A stretch of 64,000 bases of DNA from CAVXNB01 sp963763085. GTDB taxonomy: Bacteria; Actinomycetota; Acidimicrobiia; Acidimicrobiales; Bog-793. Under the pieces are notes generated by a model. The model worked only from the letters and a program-made list of their open reading frames with translations. It did not search any database and was not told the DNA's origin. The translations under genes and the position numbers were made by a program. The stretch covers positions 1-64,000 of the forward strand of contig CAVXNB010000002.1 in the NCBI GenBank assembly GCA_963763085.1, read 5' to 3'. Each line of letters begins with the position of its first letter. Position 1 is the first letter of the stretch. This document shows positions 1 through 9,664 of the stretch, one piece after another.

Positions 1-1
1 T

Positions 2-902
2 CGGATCGACGCGGCCGTCACGGTCTGCAGCTCGAGCGGGTGGGCCCACGGGGTCCCGGTGACGGGTCGGAAAATCGTGTATTGCTACACACCGGCCCGT
101 TGGCTGTATCAGACGGACCGATACCTCGGCCGGCCTGGTCAGACGGGCGGCGCCGCGGGGCACGCCGTGAAGAGGAGGGTGCTGGAGAGTTGCGGCCTCG
201 GCTCGAGCGCTGGGACCGCGGAGCGGCCGCGTCGGCCGACCGGTACCTCGTCGTGTCCTCCGCAGTGGCTCGGCGCGGTGCGGGACCTCTACGGGATCGA
301 GCCGACCATCCTTCCCCCGCCCCCTGCGATCGACAGCGTCGGGCCGCAGCAGCCGGTCGCCGGGCTCGAACCGGGGTTCTGGCTGTGCGTGTCGCGGCTC
401 TTGCCCTACAAGAACGTCGACGCCATCGTCGAGGCGGCGCGCGGGCGGGCGGACACGAGGCTCGTGGTGGTGGGAGACGGACCCGAGCGCTCGCGGCTCG
501 ACGCGCTCGGCGGTCGTGGCGTGACGCTCCTCGGCAAGGTTTCCGACGCCCAGCTCCGATGGTGCTACGCGAAATTGCCGCGCGCTCATCGCTGCGTCGT
601 ACGAGGACTTCGGGCTGACACCGCTCGAGGCTGCGGCTTTCGGCAGGCCGAGTGTGGCGCTGCGGGCCGGCGGATTCCTCGACACGATCGTCGAAGGGCA
701 GACGGGCGTGCTGTTCGATGCGCCCGACAGCAAGCACCTGAGCGCCGCGATGGACGAGCTTGACAGCCAGAACTGGTCGGCGGAAGTACTCGTCGCTCAG
801 GCGAAGCTTTTCTCCGAGGAGCACTTCGCCGACCGCCTTCGCGAAGTCGTGGCAGAGGAGGCCGCTCGCCGGCTGATCCCTATCGTCGGCCGCTGGAGAA
901 GG
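2..902 (+). CDS. glycosyltransferase family 1/4, 5' truncated by window edge, frameshifted
   Basis: C-terminal part of a GT-B glycosyltransferase, probably acting on a surface or exo-polysaccharide. Readable pieces lie in three frames. Frame 2 gives CSSSGWAHG, YTPARWLYQTDRYL, then PGFWLCVSRLLPYKNVDAI, RLVVVGDGPE and LLGKVSDAQLRW. Frame 1 near 190-275 gives ERWDRGAAASADRYLV. Frame 3 from about 580 gives ASYEDFGLTPLEAAAFG and LRAGGFLDTIVEGQTG. This is the usual order of the family: an acceptor-side segment, then the nucleotide-sugar fold with its E-x7-E-type EDFGLTPLE motif. At least three single-base shifts are needed (about 150-190, 275 and 575), and no clean stop is seen before the convergent gene. 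The N-terminus lies outside the window. The donor sugar cannot be told. Confidence -1.
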
Positions 903-2463
903 TCAGAAGGCGCCGCGGCCGCGGAGCACCCGAGCCGGAGTCACCCAGAGAATGCGCAGATCCCACCAGATGGACCACGAGGCGACGTAGAGGTAGTCCA
1001 GTCGCTGGAGCTCGTCGAAGCTCAGCTCGCTTCTGCCGGAGACCTGCCACAGCCCGGTCATGCCCGGCCGGACCTCGAATCGACGCTGCGCGGACCCGTC
1101 GATCGTGTGCGATTCGGACGGGATGAACGGCCGTGGGCCGACGAGCGCCATGTCGCCGCGCAGCACATTGAAAAGCTGTGGCATCTCGTCGAGGCTCGTC
1201 TTGCGCAAGAAGCGACCGACCTTGGTCACGCGGGGGTCGACTTGCATCTTGAAAAGCGGTCCGTCCACTTCGTTCGCGTGGTCAAGCGAGTCACGCATGG
1301 CTTCGGCATTGTGGGTCATCGTCCGCAGCTTGAACATCGCGAAAGGCTTGTTGTCCCGGCCGATCCGCTCCTGGCGGAACAACACGGGGCCCGGGGAGTT
1401 CACCTTGATCGCGATCGCGGCGACGCAGAGCACCGGCAGCGCGAACAAGAGCGTCAGTCCTCCGACGACGATGTCGGACGTCCGTTTGACTGTTCGCGAC
1501 GCGATGTTCAGCCGAGCGGGGGCGACGTCGATGAGCGCAAGTCCCGCGATCTCGTTGACCGCCGACCGCCACGTGAGCAACTCGAAGTAGCGCGGCACGA
1601 TCGAGATTGCGACATGGTTGTTCAACGACTGCAGCCGTAGGATCGCCTCGGCCGGATGGGTCTGGGAGAATCCGACCATCACCTGGTCCACCGCGAGCTC
1701 GTCGACCAGCTGCGGCAGATCCTCGATCGTGCCGAGCACGGCGGTGCCGGGGGCGGGGTTGTCGTCCACACAGCCGACTACGGTGATCCGCGGGTCCCAC
1801 GACAGATAGCGGAGCAGGTGCCGGGCCATCATTCCGCTGCCGACGATGAGGACGCGGAACTGCTCGACTCTCACCGCCCGCAAGCGCCGCCCGGCTGATG
1901 GCCCGCATCGCTGGGATCGCCACCGCCGCGAACAGCAAGGCGACGACGATCGTGATGGGCTCGTCGAGCGTCGCCTCGCCCCGGAGGGAGCTGAAGAGAT
2001 GGTCCACGCCGAGTACCGCGCAGCCCGCGATCCCAAGCCCGTAGATGATGTCGTGCAACTCGGTGAACGAGTTCCTCAGAACTTGGCCCGGAGCCTTCGC
2101 GTACAAGTTGTTGAGCGCGAACGAGACCACGACCACCACGAGCAGCGGCAGGCTGAGCACGACGTTCGCCCAGATCGCCTGACTTTTGGTACCTGACCCC
2201 TCTTTGTTGAAGAGGAGCAGTGCGCCTGAAATGCACAGCGTCAGCGCAGCCACGTCAGACGCAACGAGCGCAAGTCGCGGCCCGAAGCGCGCACGGCCCT
2301 TCGGCATCGGCAACGCCAGCGCCCGAGTTCGGGCGTCCGCGGCCGATGGGACCGGAACTGATTGGAGCGGCGCTGCGCCTCCTCGTCCCTCAGCGGGCTG
2401 TGGCGAGCCCCGCGAGGAGGCCGACTGTCCCGAGTTCGCCCAATTGGAGAACCTCTCTGCCAT
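903..2463 (-). CDS. polyprenyl-phosphate sugar-1-phosphate transferase (WbaP/exopolysaccharide initiating type)
   Basis: Integral membrane enzyme that should move a sugar-1-phosphate onto undecaprenyl phosphate, the first step of exopolysaccharide or glycan assembly. The ATG at 2463 opens a frame with about four hydrophobic segments (for example ALVASDVAALTLCISGALLL and VVLSLPLLVVVVVSFAL). A CoA-binding-like central domain (VLIVGSGMMARHLL) follows, then the bacterial sugar transferase domain with SPGPVLFRQERIGRD, FKLRTM, KTSLDEMPQLFNVLRGDM, LVGPRP and RPGMTGLWQVSGRS. The first and second halves are in different frames, with the switch near 1885-1890, so a one-base error or mutation is present. 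It is convergent with the upstream glycosyltransferase, consistent with one polysaccharide locus. The substrate sugar is unknown. Confidence -1.
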
Positions 2464-3054
2464 CGACCCTCGCTCGATTTTTCACTCCGGCAATGCCGGC
2501 CCCACCTACCGAATGCAGCATGGAAGGCGCGATCTGTGCAGTTACCAATCGTTTTCCTGCGACGACGCGGAGCCTGCTCGACCCCTCGTAGCTCACTGGC
2601 GACCGACACAGCCGTTGCAACAACCTTATTACTAATTTCCACTCTGTGGGACAGATTCGGGCGAACTCATCCGACCGCGGAGCGTGGGCTCGGCTATCCG
2701 ACCTGGCGACCCTCGTGCGTCGGCGGGGGCCCTGAGGTTGACTGCGAGAGCGCCTCTCGAGCGCTCCGCTTCGTCGATTCCAGCGCGACCATGAGATCCA
2801 GGTAAGCGTCGAGCCGGTCCGCCAGACTCGCCCGGAGTTCGGCTCGCTGCATCCTCCATGCCTGGAACCTGAGCAGCGGCCTCCAGAGCGTCGCTCGGCC
2901 GACCGGTCGTGCCTTCCCCGTGCTTCGGAATACCGGCCTCCGATCACTGGCTGCCCTGACACGCCGCGCGGCACCTGGATCCGTCGCTCGACGACAGGAA
3001 CGTAGCATCGGCGCCGCGGCGAGCCGCGGATCCTTCCGGCGACCGACGCAGGAT
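2464..3054. other. 590-bp gap without a convincing gene
   Basis: The part near 2600-2640 is the most AT-rich stretch of this region (TTATTACTAATTT on the + strand). It is the natural place for a promoter of the minus-strand sugar transferase starting at 2463. A short minus-strand reading frame (about 2694-2852, beginning MQRAELRASLADRLDAYLDL) has a plausible helical composition, but no ribosome site or family resemblance that I can see. I do not call it a gene. Confidence -1.
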
Positions 3055-4152
3055 CTACCGCACAGCGGAGCCGACGAGGCCTCGCTGTTGAAGGGCGACG
3101 CGGAGGTCGTGGGGGTTCGAAGCCGCTTGCGTCGCCGCACGCAGGTCGATCGTGCCCTGCTCGAGCAGGGAGACGAGCGCCTGGTCGAACGTCTGCATTC
3201 CGTAGTACTCGCCCTCTCGGATGATCGAGGTGATGTCGCCCCCGTGGCTCGGCTCGATGATGCACTGCTGGATCCGCCCGTTGGTGATCATGATCTCGAG
3301 CGCAGGCACCCGGCCCGAACCGTCGGCGGTCGGAACGAGTCGTTGGCAGATCGTGCCCTTCAGCGCTCCGGCGACGCTGAGGCGCGCCTGGTGCTGCTGG
3401 GCGGCGGCGAAGAAGTCCACGATGCGGTTGATGGTCTCGACGCAGTCGATCGTATGAAGCGTCGCGAACACGAGGTGCCCGGTCTCGGCTGCGCTGAGCG
3501 CTGTCTCGACGGTCTCCTGGTCGCGCATCTCGCCGACGAGGATCACGTCGGGATCCTCCCGGAGCGCCGAGCGCAGTGCGACGAGGAAGCTCGAGGTGTC
3601 GAAACCGACTTCCCGCTGACTGACTGCAGACAGCTCGTCGTGGTGGAGGACCTCGATGGGGTCCTCGATCGTGACGATGTGACACTCGCGCGTGCGGTTG
3701 ATGTGGTCGATCATCGCTGCGAGTGTCGTCGTCTTCCCACAGCCGGTCGGTCCCGTCACGAGCACGAGACCGCGCGACTCGTCGGCGAGTCGCCGCACCG
3801 CTTCGGGAAGGTTCAGCTCGCCGAAGGACCGGGCGTGTGACCGAACCAGTCGGAAGACCATACCGATGGTGCTGCGCTGCCGGTAGGCGTTGACCCTGAA
3901 GCGGCCGAGGTTCGGGATGGAGTACGCGAAGTCACCTTCGTTGGTCTCCTCGAAGTGAGCCCACGTTCGCTCCTGCATGATCTCCTTGGCGATCGTGGCC
4001 ATCTCGTCCGGCTTGATGACGGGAACGTCGGTGACGCGAGTCAGCTCCCCGTTGATCCGCATTCGCGGCGGGGACCCCACTTTCAGGTGGAGGTCGGAGC
4101 CTTCAGCCGCAGATAAGCGGCGCAGCAATGAATCAAGGTCGGCACGGTCCAT
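3055..4152 (-). CDS. pilT: PilT-type twitching motility ATPase
   Basis: Hexameric secretion-superfamily ATPase of 365 aa, the length expected for PilT. In the family it powers retraction of type IV pili at the cytoplasmic face of the inner membrane. From the ATG at 4152 the protein starts MDRADLDSLLRRLSAAEGSD, followed by the N-terminal PAS-like domain (SDLHLKVGSPPRMRINGEL). Walker A is GPTGCGKTTT around residues 134-143. The Asp box is TIEDPIEVLH, Walker B is LREDPDVILVGEMRD, and the His box is TGHLVFATLHT. An open frame continues upstream, but its composition there is not protein-like, so I use this start. No other pilus genes lie in the window, so the partner machinery must be elsewhere. 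PilT rather than PilB is favoured by length and by the absence of a zinc-binding tetracysteine. Confidence -1.
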   Translation of the reverse strand: MDRADLDSLLRRLSAAEGSDLHLKVGSPPRMRINGELTRVTDVPVIKPDEMATIAKEIMQERTWAHFEETNEGDFAYSIPNLGRFRVNAYRQRSTIGMVFRLVRSHARSFGELNLPEAVRRLADESRGLVLVTGPTGCGKTTTLAAMIDHINRTRECHIVTIEDPIEVLHHDELSAVSQREVGFDTSSFLVALRSALREDPDVILVGEMRDQETVETALSAAETGHLVFATLHTIDCVETINRIVDFFAAAQQHQARLSVAGALKGTICQRLVPTADGSGRVPALEIMITNGRIQQCIIEPSHGGDITSIIREGEYYGMQTFDQALVSLLEQGTIDLRAATQAASNPHDLRVALQQRGLVGSAVR

Positions 4153-4337
4153 ACCTACAGCGTCGCGCAAACCACGCAAAGTGGCAATTCGGAGATTCGT
4201 GACCCTGCCGTCCGGGGTGCCTTCGTGTACGGTGAGCTGGGCTTTCGCGATTAGTGCCCAGTTCGCTGCCGAGCGGGACTCTGGGATCTTCACGTGATCG
4301 CAACGTAACCGCGTGCGGCTCGTCCCGCCGAGGGGGC

Positions 4338-4748
4338 ATGATCTTTGACATGAACGGGATTCCTGACCTCGGTGATCAGACATCGAGCGGCCCTGACGTC
4401 GGCGCGTTCGCGCCGAGCGCGGACACGGCCGGCCTCGATCATTCCAGCGATGGGGGGCTTCTCGTTCTCGATTCCTGCCACAGCACGTGGGTGTTCGACG
4501 TCGGCGCGCGCCGATTCCGCAGGGTTTTGAAGGGTCTTGACATCGATCCGGCCATCGCCGCCACGGATTGGCGACCATATGAACGCTTGGAGCTCGCGGA
4601 AGGCTCCGAGGCTTTCGTGGTCGTCCTCAACAGCTCCGGTACGCGACGGATCCGTTCGTGGCGCCATGTCGACGGATGTGGGCAGTGCGACGGGGAGCAG
4701 ACCGTCGAGTTGTCACTCGAAGACCTGCGCCGCCTGACGACTGCCTGA
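4338..4748 (+). CDS. hypothetical protein
   Basis: Unrecognised soluble protein of about 136 aa, divergent from pilT. It contains LLVLDSCHSTWVFDVGARRF, then a WRPYERLELAEG segment, FVVVLNSSGTRRIRSWRH and a paired-cysteine turn CGQC. The C-terminus is LSLEDLRRLTTA. No membrane segment or signal peptide is visible. Two starts are possible: ATG 4338 directly behind AGGGGGC, or ATG 4350, which sits about 13 bases behind the same purine run. I give the longer one. The third-position GC pattern supports coding. Confidence -1.
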   Translation: MIFDMNGIPDLGDQTSSGPDVGAFAPSADTAGLDHSSDGGLLVLDSCHSTWVFDVGARRFRRVLKGLDIDPAIAATDWRPYERLELAEGSEAFVVVLNSSGTRRIRSWRHVDGCGQCDGEQTVELSLEDLRRLTTA

Positions 4749-4866
4749 GCTTCTCCCGGCTCCCCTCCCAACCGCTCTCATCGCGGCCGCAACGGCCACC
4801 CGAATCCGATGTCGCTCGCGCACGCGGCGCGCTATCGTGCGGTAGGGCTAATGACAGGCGTGTAGT

Positions 4867-4900
4867 TCGTCCACAGGCTGTGGATCGAGTCTGTGGACAG
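4867..4900. promoter_or_regulatory. cluster of three DnaA-box-like 9-mers upstream of dnaE
   Basis: Within 34 bp lie TCGTCCACA (4867-4875), and on the other strand the complements of TGTGGATCG (4879-4887) and TGTGGACAG (4892-4900). Two of the three are one mismatch from TTGTCCACA. The first two form the inverted repeat TCCACAG-G-CTGTGGA. The cluster ends 14 bp before the dnaE start codon. A DnaA or repressor operator is an inference. Confidence -1.
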
Positions 4901-4914
4901 AGGGTGGGTAAGGA

Positions 4915-7900
4915 TTGGCCGAAGGGTCCCAAAGGGCAGTGGACGGCGGCGCGTCGTTCGTCCATCTCCACACGCACACCGAATATTCGATGCTCGACGG
5001 GGCGGCGCGGATCGGTGAGGCGGTCGCGGCAGCAGTGGCTGACGGCCAGCCGGCTCTCGCCATCACCGACCACGGCAACATGTACGGCGTCCTGGACTTC
5101 TACAAGGAGTGCCGAGCCAGTGGCATCACGCCGATCATCGGCACAGAGGCCTATATGGCGGGCACCTCCAGGCACGAACGACCGGTGCGGCGAGGCGGCC
5201 GCGTGGACGACACAGGTGGCGAAGGGGATCGTGGAGAGAAGCTCTACTACCACCTGACACTCCTTTCCGAGACCACCCAGGGCTACCGCAATCTGATCAA
5301 GCTGTCGTCCGCCGCTTATCTCGAGGGTTACTACTACAAGCCCAGGGTGGACTGGGAGCTCCTCGAGCGTCATCACGCCGGTCTCATCGCCACCACAGGG
5401 TGCCTCGGGGGCGTGGTGCTCCAGGCTCTTCTTGCGGAGGACTTCGAGAACGCCCGGCTTCTCGCCGGCCGTCTTCAGGACATCTTCGGGAGAGAGAACC
5501 TCTTCGTCGAGCTGCAGGATCACGGCCTCGAGGCGCAGCGGAAGACGAATCCCGGGCTGATCCAGATCGCCCGCTCCATCGACGCCCCGCTCGTGGCGAC
5601 CAACGACAGCCATTACTGCAGGCGCGAGGACGCCGTCGCTCACGACGCCCTGCTGTGCGTGCAGACCGGAGCCACGATCCACGACCCCAAGCGATTCAAG
5701 TTCGAGGGGGAGGAGCACTACCTGAAGACGGCGCTCGAGATGCGCCAGCTCTTCCGTGAAACGCCCGAAGCGTGCGACAACACGCTGTGGATTGCCGAGC
5801 GGGCCAAGGTCGAGCTCGAACTCGGGAAGCCGGCGCTTCCTCAATTCCCGGTTCCCGAGACCTTCCGGCGCGGCTCCTACGAGGAGTCTGCCGCCGCCTA
5901 TCTGAATGATCTGACCTACGAGGGGGCCGCGGCACGGTACGGTTCGCCACTGCCGCCGGAGGTGCGCGAGCGGCTCGACTTCGAGCTGCGTGTCATCTCT
6001 GAGATGGGTTTTGCGGCCTACTTTCTCGTCGTCTGGGACATCATCCGCTACGCGCGGGAGGCGGGCATCCGGGTCGGGCCGGGACGAGGGTCGGCGGCCG
6101 GGTGTTGCGTCGCCTACTGCCTGCGCATCGTCGATATGGACCCGATCCGTTACGACCTGCTCTTCGAACGCTTCCTGAACCCCGGCCGCAAGCAGATGCC
6201 TGACATCGACATGGACTTCGACGAGCGCCGGCGGGGCGAGATGATCCGGTACGTCGCGGAGCGTTACGGAGCCGATCACGTCGCCCAGATCGTCACGTTC
6301 TCGACGATCAAGGCGCGGGCAGCCGTACGGGACGGTGCGCGGGTGCTCGGCTTTCCCTACGCCCTCGGCGACCGGATCGCGAAGGCCATGCCTCCGCTCG
6401 TGATGGGCCGGGACACGCCGCTGAAGGCTTGCCTCGAGCGTGTCGAGGGACACGAGGACGGCTTCATGGCCGCGGGCGACCTGCGGGAGATGTACGAGCA
6501 GGACCCCGACGCAAAGCTTGTGATCGACATCGCGAAAGGCCTCGAGGGGCTGCGCCGCCAGGACAGCATCCACGCCGCCGCCGTCGTCATCACCCACGAG
6601 CCGCTCACCGAGTACCTGCCCGTCCAGCGCAAGCCCGAGCCGGGGTCCGACCCGAGCGACGCCCCGATCGTCACTCAGTACGAGATGCACGGCGTCGAGG
6701 ATCTCGGCCTACTGAAGATGGACTTTCTCGGCCTGCGCAACCTCTCGGTCATCGAGATGGCGCTCGACCTGATCGAGCAGACCACCGGCAGCCGCCCCGA
6801 TATCGACGCCGTGCCGCTCGACGATCCGGCCACTTACGAGATGTTGCGGAGAGGCGATTCCATCGGCGTCTTCCAGCTCGAAGGGGCCGCCATGCGCACG
6901 ACCCTCCGTTCGCTTGCGCCGACGAGCTTCGACGACGTGGCGGCGCTCGTCGCCCTCTACCGCCCGGGGCCGATGGCGGCCAACATGCACCGCGACTATC
7001 CCGATCTGAAGAACGGCCGCAAGGCGGTCACGTACCTCCACCCCGACGTCGAAGCGATTCTCGGCGACACCTACGGCCTGATGCTCTATCAGGAGTCGGT
7101 GATGCGGGTGGCGCAGCGTTTCTCCGGCTACTCCCTCGAGGAGGCAGACAACCTCCGCAAGGCGTGCGGCAAGAAGAACCGGGAGCTCATCGCCGCCGAG
7201 AGGAAGAAGTTCATCGCCGGCTGCGCGGCCCAGGGTTACGGCGAGGTGCTCGGCAAGCAGCTGTTCGACATCATCGAGCCCTTCGCCGACTACGCCTTCA
7301 ACAAGTCCCACTCGTACGGCTACGGCCTAGTCGCGTATCAAACGGCCTGGTTGAAGGCGCACTACGCGGTCGAGTACCTGGCGGCGCTCCTGTCGTCGGT
7401 GAAGGGCGACAAAGACCGCAGCGCTGTCTACCTCGCTGAGTGCCGGACGCTGGGGATCGAAGTCCGGGTTCCGGACGTGAACGCCTCGTCCTCGAATTTC
7501 ACGACGATGCGCGGCGTGGCTGATGACTCGTCGCCGGAACCGCGTGACGTCATCGTCTTCGGCCTCTCAGCCGTTCGCAACGTCGGCGAGGCCATCGTCG
7601 ACCACATCGTCGCAACACGCGAGAGCGGCGGTCCCTTCGTCGACTTCTACGACTTCTGTCGCCGCGTGGATCCGAGCGCGCTGAACAAGAGGGGGGTGGA
7701 GTCACTGGCGAAGGCAGGCGCCTTCGACTCGCTCGGACATCCACGCAAGGGGCTCTGCCTGGCCTCCGAGGGAATCATCGAGCGGGCGCTCGTCCGCCGG
7801 CGGGAGGACGAGCAGGGGGTCTCGACCCTGTTCTCGCTCCTCGAGGACGACCCGGAGAACGCAGCCGACGGCCGGTCGCCGGCGAGTTACGACGGGACAT

Positions 7901-8604
7901 GGGTCGCCATCCCTGAGCTGGAGTTCGACAAGGCTGAACGTCTGGCTTTCGAGAAGGAGATGCTTGGTCTCTATGTCAGCGACCACCCGCTGATGGGAGT
8001 CGAGCAGGCTCTGCGCAATGCCACGGACGTGACGATCCGCGACTTGCTCGATTCGGCGGCCCCGAGCGCCGACGGAGCCGCGGCGGTCGGTGGCTTCGAC
8101 GCGCAGGCCGTTGGCCAAGAGATGGTGAGCGTCACGACCGGCGGAGTCGTCACCGCGCTGGCTCGCCGTTACACCCGCCGAGGCGAGTTGATGGCGACGT
8201 TCGTGCTCGAGGATCTCGAGGCGGCGATCGAGGTGATGGTGTTCCCGAAGACGATGCTGGAGTACGGGGGCCTGCTCGCGCAGGACGCGATCGTGGCGGT
8301 ACGCGGCCGGCTCGATCTGCGTGAGGATCAACCGAAGCTCATCTGCCGGGACGTGCGGCGTCTCGAGCTCGAGCCTTCCGGGACAGACCGTCCGGTGGAG
8401 GTCGTGCTGCCCCTGCACCGGCTGACGGACTCTCTCGTCCGCCAGGTTCGCGATCTGGTAAGCGAGCATCCCGGCAGCTGCGCGGTGCACCTGCGGGTCG
8501 GGGAGAAGGTGCTGAGGCTCCCTCCTCAATTCAACGTCGATCCGCGGGGCGGCCTCGTCGGCGCCCTGAAGGAGCTTCTGGGTACGTCCGCTGTCGCGCG
8601 CTGA
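4915..8604 (+). CDS. dnaE: DNA polymerase III alpha subunit
   Basis: Replicative polymerase catalytic subunit, 1229 aa, the usual length for actinobacterial DnaE1. The TTG start at 4915 follows AGGGTGGGTAAGGA. The N-terminal PHP domain begins HLHTHTEYSMLDGAARIGE with its metal-ligand histidines, and TDHGNMYGVLDFY follows. The palm domain carries GPGRGSAAG near residue 390 and the catalytic PDIDMDFDERRR near residue 427. The fingers show FNKSHSYGYGLVAYQTAWLK. The C-terminal OB-fold includes ATFVLEDLEAAIEVMVFPK. The intact PHP ligands suggest a proofreading-capable DnaE1, as shown for mycobacterial DnaE1. It stands alone with its own upstream region containing DnaA-box-like sites. The reading frame is intact, unlike many neighbours. 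Confidence -1.
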   Translation: MAEGSQRAVDGGASFVHLHTHTEYSMLDGAARIGEAVAAAVADGQPALAITDHGNMYGVLDFYKECRASGITPIIGTEAYMAGTSRHERPVRRGGRVDDTGGEGDRGEKLYYHLTLLSETTQGYRNLIKLSSAAYLEGYYYKPRVDWELLERHHAGLIATTGCLGGVVLQALLAEDFENARLLAGRLQDIFGRENLFVELQDHGLEAQRKTNPGLIQIARSIDAPLVATNDSHYCRREDAVAHDALLCVQTGATIHDPKRFKFEGEEHYLKTALEMRQLFRETPEACDNTLWIAERAKVELELGKPALPQFPVPETFRRGSYEESAAAYLNDLTYEGAAARYGSPLPPEVRERLDFELRVISEMGFAAYFLVVWDIIRYAREAGIRVGPGRGSAAGCCVAYCLRIVDMDPIRYDLLFERFLNPGRKQMPDIDMDFDERRRGEMIRYVAERYGADHVAQIVTFSTIKARAAVRDGARVLGFPYALGDRIAKAMPPLVMGRDTPLKACLERVEGHEDGFMAAGDLREMYEQDPDAKLVIDIAKGLEGLRRQDSIHAAAVVITHEPLTEYLPVQRKPEPGSDPSDAPIVTQYEMHGVEDLGLLKMDFLGLRNLSVIEMALDLIEQTTGSRPDIDAVPLDDPATYEMLRRGDSIGVFQLEGAAMRTTLRSLAPTSFDDVAALVALYRPGPMAANMHRDYPDLKNGRKAVTYLHPDVEAILGDTYGLMLYQESVMRVAQRFSGYSLEEADNLRKACGKKNRELIAAERKKFIAGCAAQGYGEVLGKQLFDIIEPFADYAFNKSHSYGYGLVAYQTAWLKAHYAVEYLAALLSSVKGDKDRSAVYLAECRTLGIEVRVPDVNASSSNFTTMRGVADDSSPEPRDVIVFGLSAVRNVGEAIVDHIVATRESGGPFVDFYDFCRRVDPSALNKRGVESLAKAGAFDSLGHPRKGLCLASEGIIERALVRRREDEQGVSTLFSLLEDDPENAADGRSPASYDGTWVAIPELEFDKAERLAFEKEMLGLYVSDHPLMGVEQALRNATDVTIRDLLDSAAPSADGAAAVGGFDAQAVGQEMVSVTTGGVVTALARRYTRRGELMATFVLEDLEAAIEVMVFPKTMLEYGGLLAQDAIVAVRGRLDLREDQPKLICRDVRRLELEPSGTDRPVEVVLPLHRLTDSLVRQVRDLVSEHPGSCAVHLRVGEKVLRLPPQFNVDPRGGLVGALKELLGTSAVAR

Positions 8605-8810
8605 GTGGGGCTTTCGGAGCTCACCTGGCAGGTCAGCTGTTCGATCCCGTAGACTGGTAGCGGTCCGAGCCCGAGACGTGTGCGGATTGTCGGGCACGTT
8701 GGGTATCGGCGTCGCCACGGGCGGCTTACTCCTGTTTGACGCGGTCACAAGCCGGGTCGCAGGGAGGCCAGGGCGGCGAGGAGAGCGACGCACGGGAGCA
8801 TGGGACGGTC

Positions 8811-9491
8811 ATGGCCATCGAAATCGAGGTCGCCACGAAGGACTGTACGGCGCTTACAGACGCGGAGCTCGCCGAGATGGCTGATCTCTCCGCCGCGGAG
8901 AGGAGCGGCTGGGAGGTGGGCTTCCTGTCGAAGCAGCGCGAGGAGTGGGTGCTCGTTACCCAGGTCCGCGAGCAGGGAAAGCTTCGTGGCTACGCGCTGG
9001 CAACCCTCGAGCGGATCGGCGGCACGCCAAGCCTGCTGATCGGCGTCGCCGCCTTCTGCCGGGGCCGCAGCGCCACTTCCGCTCTTTGTGCAGCGATGCA
9101 CGATCTCTACCGCCGCGCCGTCCTGGCGTTCCCCGACGAGGACGTCCTCGTCGGCACAAGGCTCGCCCAGCCTGCCGGTTTCCGAGCCTTCGCTGGGCTC
9201 GAGGACGTGGTTCCACGCCTGGATCACCGGGCGACCGGCGAGGAGCGCGCCTGGGGACGCCGGCTGGCCAAGCGGTTCGGCGCCGAGGGACAGCTCGACG
9301 ACCGGACGTTCGTGCTCAGGGGCGATGGCGACGCCGCCGGTCTTCTCGACTACGACCCCCAGAAGCCACTCCGCGAAGTCGAGGCTCTGGCCGACCTCTT
9401 CGGCCCGGTAGACGGCGAGCGTCGCGACAGTCTCGTGGCGTTCGGTTGGGCGATGGCCGAGGCCCTGGCGGAAAGCACGCTGCCTCTCTAA
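8811..9491 (+). CDS. hypothetical protein, weakly GNAT-like
   Basis: Soluble protein of 226 aa that I do not recognise with confidence. The ATG at 8811 is chosen because the upstream in-frame codons are low-complexity. The stretch LRGYALATLERIGGTPSLLI and the following RSATSALCAAMHDLYRRA vaguely recall the central strand and helix of an acetyltransferase fold, but I see no clear acetyl-CoA loop. The C-terminal half (LREVEALADLFGPVDGERRD) is acidic and helical. It follows dnaE by about 200 bp and is followed by a strong hairpin at 9551. Confidence -1.
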   Translation: MAIEIEVATKDCTALTDAELAEMADLSAAERSGWEVGFLSKQREEWVLVTQVREQGKLRGYALATLERIGGTPSLLIGVAAFCRGRSATSALCAAMHDLYRRAVLAFPDEDVLVGTRLAQPAGFRAFAGLEDVVPRLDHRATGEERAWGRRLAKRFGAEGQLDDRTFVLRGDGDAAGLLDYDPQKPLREVEALADLFGPVDGERRDSLVAFGWAMAEALAESTLPL

Positions 9492-9550
9492 AGGAGACGA
9501 CGAGCCGGCAGTCCGGGCCGGCGGCGGCGGGCCGGCGGACCAGAATTGAA

Positions 9551-9595
9551 CCTGGGCGGTATTTCCGGTGCTATAGCCGGGAAATCCCGCCCAGG
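9551..9595. repeat. 45-bp imperfect palindrome (hairpin), possible terminator or REP-like element
   Basis: CCTGGGCGG (9551-9559) pairs perfectly with CCGCCCAGG (9587-9595). ATTTCC pairs with GGAAAT further in, giving a stem of about 17 bp around a TGCTATA loop. There is no T-run on either strand, so it is not a classic intrinsic terminator. It lies between an unknown gene and the patatin gene. Confidence -1.
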
Positions 9596-9664
9596 TGAGT
9601 GTCAAAGCCGCCGCCGGCGGTAGTGCTCCGTCCGTGTCAGGCCGACCAGCAATACTTGTCGGCC

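Noticed and set aside
2694..3140. A 148-aa minus-strand gene between pilT and the sugar transferase
   Set aside because: Its first half is Arg-rich shadow-like sequence, and there is no ribosome site or recognisable motif. Only the last 50 residues look protein-like, which is not enough.
4153..4578. A long N-terminal extension of PilT (open frame to 4578)
   Set aside because: The extension is rich in Arg, Cys, Trp and Pro with no domain character, while ATG 4152 gives exactly the family N-terminus and length.
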